Positions 56,806 through 64,000 of a stretch of 64,000 bases of DNA are shown here, one piece after another (the first letter of the stretch is position 1; the number at the start of each line of letters is the position of its first letter). The position numbers were made by a program, and so were the translations under genes. This DNA is from Diphasiastrum complanatum (Eukaryota > Streptophyta > Lycopodiopsida > Lycopodiales > Lycopodiaceae). The stretch covers positions 45,470,267 to 45,534,266 of the forward strand of contig CM055110.1 in NCBI GenBank assembly GCA_029204225.1, given 5' to 3'. The notes under the pieces are model-generated. The model ran no database searches and had not been told where the DNA came from. It worked only from the letters and a program-made list of their open reading frames with translations.

Positions 56806-58115
56806 TGTTGGAATTCATGCTCAAGCCCATTTCCATCAAGTAAGGAGCATCCTGAAGTCTATTCATACTTATTCTGAGAAATCCACAACAACAACGAAGG
56901 TGTTGGAATTTAATCTAACTCCTACTCATCCCAGCAGCCCTTCTTCCTTCTCTGATTTTTACTCTCTCAAATAAAACCTACAAAAAATGAATTATTTTTC
57001 AACAGTCTGCATATTTGAACTGATTGTCGCCACAGTCTGCATTTTTACTAAGGTTTTTCCACAAGCAAAAAACCCGACACCTGACACTGTCGCATCTTTT
57101 CACCTTCCTGAGCAACTATGTGTTCAGCGACACTTATGAAAATTGGTTTTGGGCCATTTAGACACTTCCAGAAAAGTGACACTATTTGTGAAAAATGCGA
57201 CACTGCATTTTTTCTCGCAGTTTCTGACAGGCGACAATTAGGATGAAATGCGCGGTTTTTGACAGGCGACAACTACGGCAAAAGTGACACTGCATTTTTA
57301 CATGCAGTTTCTGACAGACAACAAAAAGGAGAAAAACTCGACACCACAATTTTACACTGGATACTACACAGGCAACACTTTGCAGAAATACACATTATTC
57401 CATGTACAAACTGTCTACGTCTTCACGCTCCAATAATAACTGTCTGATTAGGCAGTTAATCAGTTGCTAAGCAATCTTGTAAATGTAAAGCTAGAATAAT
57501 AAAAGATCTTCTAATTGCTATAAATGTAAAAGAGCGATTGAAGATATTAGAAGAAGTCATTGTAAGTGTCATCATAAGTCATCTGACGGAGATCAAACGA
57601 CCAGAACGGATCTTACAGTAGCTGACTCCTTAGAGTTAGTGATCATAGAGAGAGAGAGAGAGAGAGAGATTCATAACGTTAGCAATTGTTTTGAATCTGT
57701 AAGTAGGATCATGCGCTTATCAACGCGATTATATTGTGATTTGATTGTTGTTACCACAACTTCATTATACAGATTCGCTATTGTTCTACATCCTTTTGCA
57801 TTCTTGTTGAATGATAGCTCTCACTCCTCTTACACAAACACTATTATCAGATAATTGTATGGTTGTCTCTGACGTCTAAATTGATTCTACATTCTCTTCA
57901 CACCAGGTATCAATATTAGAGGATTACATGGCTGTCTCAGACGCCTAATCATTTTTTCGCAATCTCTCTTTCACGACAGTCTAAGACTTCTACGTTGATA
58001 ATCTGATTTAATGCAAAAGAACAGCTCGTAAACTCCATTCTCTAAGTAATCCACGATTCTATTATTAAGAATTTTTGTTTCATCAGTTGACATCAATTCA
58101 AAACGTCAACCAATG
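56806..58115 (+). mobile_element. Copia LTR, about 1.3 kb
   Basis: Starts TGTTGGAATTC after a polypurine tract and ends before a tRNA-Met primer-binding site at 58116. It therefore serves as 3' LTR for the sequence to the left and as 5' LTR for the gag to the right. It contains several TGCGACA/TTTTGACAGGCGACAA words, a candidate TATA box (TATAAAT, 57519-57525) and an AG microsatellite (57648-57669). The exact 3' end is uncertain by a few bases. Confidence 0.75.
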
Positions 58116-58127
58116 TGGTATCAGAGC
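58116..58127 (+). other. Copia primer-binding site
   Basis: TGGTATCAGAGC, an exact match to the initiator-tRNA-Met complement. A second exact copy lies at 58180-58191 and a one-base variant (TGATATCAGAGC) at 58160-58171, so the site has been duplicated locally. Confidence 0.9.
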
Positions 58128-58307
58128 TTATAATTTCCATTTCATCGCATCCCACAAGTTGATATCAGAGCCAACAAAGTGGTATCAGAGCAAGAGGTTT
58201 ATTGGATTATTAGAGTCTAAGAATTTTAATAGAACTTAACACGTTTTTTGTTCTATAGATCTGATTCATTTAGTTTGCGTTTTATCTCTGCTACTACTTG
58301 ATTACAA

Positions 58308-59038
58308 TGGAAGGTTCAACCTCAGAGATTCGCCTCATCAACAAATTCAACGAAGATGATTCCACATGAAAGTTTAAGATGAGGATGATTTTGATCGAGG
58401 AGGAGCTTTGGGGATACGTAAACGGTTCAATAGCCAAACCGGCAGAACCCGAACAACTTCTAGCTTGGGAAGCAAAGGATGGAAAAGCACTTGCCATTGT
58501 ATCCCTGAACCTAAAAGACACTCAAATCACATCCTCCTACGACAATTTAGTGTTGCTTCTTAGCAATACTCCTGCGCTGTCTCTCCAGAAATTGACAGCA
58601 AGTCTGTTGCAGGAAGAAGTTAGGAGAAAAATCATGTCTACGACAATGAGTATCAAATCCATGGCACTCTACTCAAACAAGCAGCAGTCCAAGAAGGAGA
58701 AAGGCTTCAAGGATAAGAAGACAAAGGCAGAACAACCAGTAGCATCGCAACCACAACAGTAGCAGCACAGTCAATCATTGTCCAAAACCAAGCTATTTTG
58801 CAGATATTGCAAAAGGACCAACCACGACATCAAAGACTATCATATCCTCAAGCATAATGAAGCGAGAAAAAGGATGCAGCAGTAGCAACAAGACAACTTT
58901 GACATAGTCAGAGTTTTGCAAGATGATGGAACAATGCTCTTTGATTCTACATCTGGACCTATTTTTTGGACTCATGTTCGTGCTGTTAGCTATTCCGGAC
59001 GATTGTTCAGGTGGATCAAAGTAGGGGATCATCGAGGG
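58308..59038 (+). mobile_element. Copia gag with internal deletion
   Basis: MEGSTSEIRLINKFNEDDST, then a stop, KFKMRMILIEEELWGYVNGS and KALAIVSLNLKDTQITSSYD. It then jumps to NLVLLLSNTPALSLQKLTAS, so the middle of gag is missing. A Lys-rich linker and a knuckle CRYCKRTNHDIKDY follow, in which the last Cys is Tyr. Reading ends at VGDHRG, stop. No protease follows. Confidence 0.85.
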
Positions 59039-59960
59039 TGACCATCTTTGATGGTAGCATTGGGAGTTGCTTGATGGAATAGCATTCATGGGAGGGAGAA
59101 AGAGTGTCAAAAGATTTCACATAGTCCTCTTGACAAGTCAAGACCAAACCCTGTGAACCCTTTATTTTATAGCATAACATGTAAAAACAAAACTATATAA
59201 AGTCTTACAATACAAGGTACCATAAAGTGAAGAAAGTTTTAGGATACTTAGCTGTGACTGTGAAAAAATCAGACCCAAAACATACTCCATGGATCTTAGA
59301 TCTTTGGCTAGTTTGGATGCACATCTAGATTTAGCTACAAGATAGAAATCATCACTTTACACATGCTAGAACTTGGAAATGCATGAAGATCTGATCATAA
59401 GCACTTAGATACAGTATGGTACTATCCCTATCCATACAACAACAACATCATACTTCATTTCACACATGTGAATTGAAGATTAGCAATAAAAATCACATTC
59501 TACACACTAGAAATCAAGATATATTGAAAAATACACATGAGATGGACATAGAATCAAAAGTCATGAATTCTCCACATAAAAAGAGAATATAATGATATTT
59601 TCCCCATGCTGGTACTACTATTTATGACTTCTAAAATTTCATTTGGCCAATTGCCCTAAATTTGTCCTAAATGGTAAGTTCTTGGTACTTCATTAAAAAA
59701 CCTAGAAATGCTAGTCTAGATGCAATGTATCAAATCAACCAATTAAAATGGGTCCAAATCTGACCTCATCCACTTATTTACTTGCCAAAAATAGTACAAA
59801 GACTATTTAGGCCTTTATTGACTAAAATAAATCTATCTCTAAGTCGAGGTTTCATATTGGCCTCAAAATTGCCAAGATAAATCAGCTAAACTAGTTGACA
59901 TTTTTCACAACTCCCTCTTCAACTAGTTTTAGCATAGATTTGACCACACTACTTTGATCC
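59039..59960. other. No gene recognised
   Basis: AT-rich, with no motif-bearing frame. It may hold an LTR of the neighbouring minus-strand Copia, but no ends could be defined. Confidence 0.4.
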
Positions 59961-61240
59961 ATATTAAGAGATCTCCATCCTAAGTATAGACCTCATTTCT
60001 ATGGTTTTATAGTAACTTTCATAATTGATATAGATAATAGTGTCCATATTGGATGCTTCACTGTTTTTTACATCAAACCTACATATCAAGATGAAACTAG
60101 AACATGAAGAACCAAATAGAATGTAAATAAAATGATTCCTCCATGCTTCCAACTTTGAACTCTCTAGAAAATAACAGCAACCAAACAATAAATGTGAGTA
60201 ATCAACCAATGCTTGCATGTCTCCTGCATCTTTGTCCTTCTTTGATATGTCTTCACCATAAAAATCCATGAATGAGCCTCCATCTCCATCTTGCCACAAG
60301 ATATCCCCAGCACTTGAGAGCTTAGACATGAATGAGTGATGTAATTAGCCTCCCTTAGTTTCATTTCCATCAACAAAACCATCCAAGAATGCTAGTACAA
60401 CTCCAACATCAAAATGATGCAAAACAATGTAACTAGTTTCACCATATCTTGACAATTTGCACACATCCACATGAAATTGCTCAAACATGAGACAGAATAA
60501 GTAAAGTAAACTTGAACAACACTTCCTTGCTTCTCCCTTGACCTTACTTGACTCTTCAATAACCTGCAAAAATATATCCAAAGTATCTTTCCACTTGACT
60601 TCCCTTTGATGCTCTTGACTAGCTTCAAATTACCACTTTTTCTTTTGTGTTGTTGAAGCCCTTTGAGATCAACCTCCTGATCTTCCACTTGACCATCAAA
60701 GCAAATTTTTTTTCTAATATGTGAGAAATGCATAATGAGTAACTTCCACTTGCTTACCATTCTCATCATATGTGAGCCTCAAAGGTCATTGTCTTTGCCT
60801 TGATGTCCTCCTTGTCTTTTGATTTGAAGATGGCTCTTCACCATCAACATCCAAAGTATCATAAAAAATGTCATCCACATCAAGAATGTTAGATCCAATG
60901 TCCACACCACCACTTGAAAAAACTTTTGGAAAGTTTCCATCATAAAAAATGACATCTCTTCCAATGACCACTTTCTTAGTTGAAGGAATATAAACTTTGT
61001 AAGCCTTGATCACCTCACTATAATCAACCCTTTCTTTGAAGATGGATCCTCCTATGTCCTATCATTAGGAGTAATGTTGATATAGCAAATGCATCCAAAA
61101 AAAAACTTGACACTCGGCCTCCTACCAAATGACATCTCAAAAGGGGTTTTTCCAACCAATACCACACTCGGCCATCTATTGCATAGAAAATTGGCACACA
61201 AAAAAGATTGATCCCAAAAAACAAAGCATTGGTCAAAAAT
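59960..61240 (-). mobile_element. Copia integrase C-terminus and degraded RT
   Basis: On the minus strand 61236-61080 reads FWDQSFLCANFLCNRW, then GKTPFEMSFGRRPSVKFFFG, with CICYIN following. This is the integrase region after the catalytic core. 61013-60786 reads KVYIPSTKKVVIGRDVIFYD (integrase C-terminal motif). Around 60430-60350, FDVGVVLAFLDGFVDGNE resembles the RT segment DVKTAFLNG. Frames are badly broken below that. A different Copia subfamily from the one at 48362-58900. Confidence 0.7.
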
Positions 61241-62470
61241 TAGACATGTAGGAAGATCAAAGTTTTAAAATCAGATAGTGGAGGTGAGTACAAGTCTAAC
61301 GACTTCAATGATCTTTGTGATCAATGTGAGATCAAAAGACAATTTACGCAAGCTCATACTCCTGCACTCAATGGTGTAGCTGAGCGCAAGAATCATACGA
61401 TTGTGGAAAGTGCCAGATCTATGCAAGCTAATATGAAACTACCAAAAGGTTTTTGGTCAGAAGCATGCAGTGCGGCAGTCTAACTATCTTCAAAATAGAA
61501 GTCCTATCATTGCCATACCAAAGATAACACCTGAGGAGGCATTCACGAAGAAGAAGCCAAAGGTGAATCATTTGCGAATCTTTGGATGTAAGGACTTTGT
61601 ACACATTCCTAAGGAGGAAAGACATAAGCTTGATGTGAAAACTATCAAGTGTATATTCTTAGGATATGATGATTATGTGAAGGGCTATAGATGTTTTGAT
61701 CCAGTGGAGAGCAAAATACATGTCAACCGTGATGTTATCTTTGATGAATCTAAGATGTATGAAGACAAAGATGCTGAGAAGACGGACACATCCAGTGGAA
61801 AAGATGGTACAGTGAGGATACCTCATTATGATGATCCATTTATTGACTTTCTTAGTGATGGACACGAGGATACACCTCAAGATACTACTACTCAACCTCA
61901 AGAGAAAAGTTGGAGAGGTAGAGATAAACCTTTTGTGCAAGAAGGATTGAAGTTGCAGGTGACAAACACAAGGAGAAAGATGTACCGTAGGACACATTTT
62001 TACCAGGAAGACGATCACCTAATAGGAAGCTCCCTAAGTGGTTTGAGAGATTGTTGGAGAGCCACGACATGGATGACTTTCCAGGATCGTCTAGCCAGAG
62101 AGAGCTACCAAGATCAACAAGAGAGAAGAGACAACCTGAAAGGTATGAAGCAAATTATGCTCTCTTATCTAGCATTATTCAAAGCAAAGGATGATGACAT
62201 TTGGGTCAAGGCCATGGGAGAGGAGATGGAGTCAATTGCTAAGCATAGTACATGGGACTTAGTGGAACCACCAATTGGCAAGAAACCCTTTGGTTGTAAA
62301 TGGGTATACAAAACTAAGTACCATGCAGATGGAAGTATAGCAAAGCACAAAGCTAGATTGGTGATCAAAGGGTATGCACAAAGTAAAGGGATCGACTATG
62401 AGGAGACCTTTGTGCCAGTATGTAAGTGGAATACTCTACGTCTACTTGTTGCTTTATCTATTCTATGCAT
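61241..62470 (+). mobile_element. Copia integrase and RT start fragment
   Basis: 61250-61480 reads IKVLKSDSGGEYKSNDFNDL, then FTQAHTPALNGVAERKNHTI (integrase core with Asp and Glu). After a frameshift a 336-residue frame (61470-62480) continues with KVNHLRIFGCKDFVHIPKEE, the RDVIFDESKMYED motif, an acidic linker and the RT start (GCKWVYKTKYHADGSIAKHK, then ARLVIKGYAQSKGIDYEETF). Copia similarity ends at about NTLRLLVALS (about 62465). It abuts a minus-strand Copia on the left and an unrelated gene on the right. Confidence 0.92.
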
Positions 62471-64000
62471 CATCATGTGATGATATCTTTCTATACATTT
62501 GTATTTGTATTTTGAAATATACATTTCAATCATAAGTGCTTGAGGTAGATCCTCAAGCACCACAACCTCACTATCCCCCTCTGGGGTAGCTTCATCCACG
62601 ACACCTTCATGCTTGTAGGGCCTTGCTGAGGATAGTAGGATTTGCAACATTTCGTGCTGGAATTGATGAATAGCATTTGTTGATATTTCAGGACATTGGA
62701 ACTGCAATTTAAAACATCAAGTGTATGTATTAGCCAGTGTCAAAAAATATATGATTACACAAAGTCAACATAATATCATCAGGATATAGGAAGTTGAGAG
62801 AATTACCTCACGTATATTAGTATTTGGAGTTTGTAACATATACCAATCCAAGAATGATTTAACATTCCAAATGGAAAACCATCCGTAGCTGGATGCATCA
62901 TCTTGTTGTGAAGACTGAGAGATTAAAGTGAAAAATTGTTAAATTATAATTCAATATAATTTTTTAAACTCCATGCCATCATGTAAATAAAAAACGTGAA
63001 AAAGATCCTTTTACCTTTGCATCAACAATATCCATGTTAATACTTGCAATCAGTCTATCTGGGCTGGGCAATAGCTCCACCATCCTCTTGTACATAGATT
63101 TAACAATGGAATGGGTGGCATTTAACAAAGTCATGCACACAGGTGTGCATCTTCCAATAGAATCCACTTTTAAAGATATTACATGAATGCTCCAATGTTT
63201 GCTGCAAGCAAATGACAAGCAATGAATGACAAGAATCAAAAAAATCTTACAAAAAGAAATTACCTTACTTTGCACAATATGGAATGATGAATATTGATGT
63301 CTCTTTGCTTGTGTGGCTGAAGAGCCTTCTGGATCTCCTCTCTTAATTCAAAAAATGCCCAAAAAACGGAGGTACAACAAAAATCTCCTTGGTGACTGTA
63401 TATGCGTATTTATGTACATAATATGCACACCCGGATTCAACGACTGTATCGGAAATATGGGAGGTTTTCTCCTTCAGCTCCTTACGATGCTGGTCTTTGA
63501 TATGCAATTTAAAATTAATATCATCTATACAAAACAAAAACTCTCCTTCGAGATCGTCTATTGTTTTGGCTATATACATATCAAAATCAATGTATCTTTC
63601 AGAATTAAAGAATGTGTCCTTTAGATCATTGGGGAGTCTGATATGCAACTTTGTATTAGCTGCATCAACATCAGATACAATCTTGTCCACCAATGTATTT
63701 AGATCCTTCGCATGTTGAGATGGAGAATTTGCTAAGTCAAGATCAGGGATTACGGGAGGGCTCTCAACCCATGGAATTGTCAAGGTAGTTGCCACATCTC
63801 TTCTAATGGGAGGAGGCAAGGGCGAAGAGCTGGGAGACCTAGCCTTGGGTTTTGCCCGCTTGAGCTGTGCTTGTTTTTCTTTTTTTTGGGGTGGGACAAG
63901 CCCTCTTCTAAGAGGAACTTTCCTCTGTGTGAAGCCTGTCTTAAAAGTGCTATCATAGGTGTTCCGAAGCCTCATGACAAGAAGCATGTCTTTGGGCATC
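62396..64000 (-). CDS. Unrecognised multi-exon gene, truncated at both ends
   Basis: Five exons join in phase at GT-AG sites: from beyond 64000 to 63431, 63341-63264, 63201-63015, 62914-62807, and 62701 to about 62465. The last frame runs on into antisense Copia and stops at 62396. The first exon has a basic Pro/Ser tail (KKEKQAQLKRAKPKARSPSS), then LDLANSPSQHAKDLNTLVDK. The rest includes EEIQKALQPHKQRDINIHHS, KHWSIHVISLKVDSIGRCTP, YGWFSIWNVKSFLDWYML and FQCPEISTNAIHQFQHEMLQ. Layout (HW, then a hydrophobic strand, then a late Q/C segment) faintly recalls Ulp1/C48 proteases, but the Asp and the Q..DCG motif are not there, so I do not assign it. The Copia sequence at 61241-62470 seems to have cut the 3' end. 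Confidence 0.5.

Noticed and set aside
1-64000. tRNA genes, rRNA or CRISPR arrays
   Set aside because: I looked for T-arm words (GGTTCGAATCC-like) and regularly spaced repeats. The only tRNA-like words are primer-binding sites of retroelements, and the tandem repeats have no spacer structure.

Overview
This is a 64 kb stretch of plant nuclear DNA: AT-rich, full of microsatellites, with spliced GT-AG genes set in a thick layer of broken retrotransposons. Two plant genes look intact. One is an intronless subtilisin-like protease (2527-4869, minus). The other is a plastid-type N-acetylglutamate synthase (NAGS), whose ten exons I could join in frame over 17 kb (43821 to 26806, minus). The intronless subtilase, kilobase-sized introns and high retroelement load would suit a seed-free plant such as a fern or lycophyte, but that is an inference and the sequence does not prove it.

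Layout from left to right. 1-540 is a Copia gag/protease relic. 2527-4869 is the subtilase. 6100-9060 is a Ty3/Gypsy gag relic (minus). 9890-11450 is a decayed, intron-containing transposase-like gene of a type I cannot name. 11750-12420 holds unrecognised acidic reading frames (minus). 12860-14180 is a decayed centromeric-type histone H3 (CENH3-like) coding sequence, preceded by eight copies of one 15-base motif. 14150-25740 is a patchwork of Copia pieces in both orientations, with primer-binding sites and LTR-like stretches, plus one Gypsy primer-binding site.

26806-43821 is the NAGS gene. Its introns carry two hAT-like non-autonomous elements, each with a perfect 8-base target duplication, a Helitron-like element, a 117-base triple repeat and several microsatellites. 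44020-48360 is intergenic and has two GC-rich patches. 48362-53950 is the most complete retrotransposon, a minus-strand Copia with two LTRs and gag to RNase H all recognisable but broken by stops. 54420-58900 is a related plus-strand Copia in which one LTR has internal sequence on both sides. 59960-62470 holds two Copia fragments abutting head to head. 62465-64000 is a multi-exon minus-strand gene that I do not recognise; it is cut by the Copia on one side and by the window edge on the other.

The subtilase would act in the secretory pathway or cell wall, and NAGS would start arginine/ornithine synthesis in the plastid. They are independent single genes with no operon-like link. Almost everything else is mobile DNA in decay. 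The most unusual items are the CENH3-like relic with its motif cluster, the unclassified transposase-like gene, and the unrecognised gene at the right edge.
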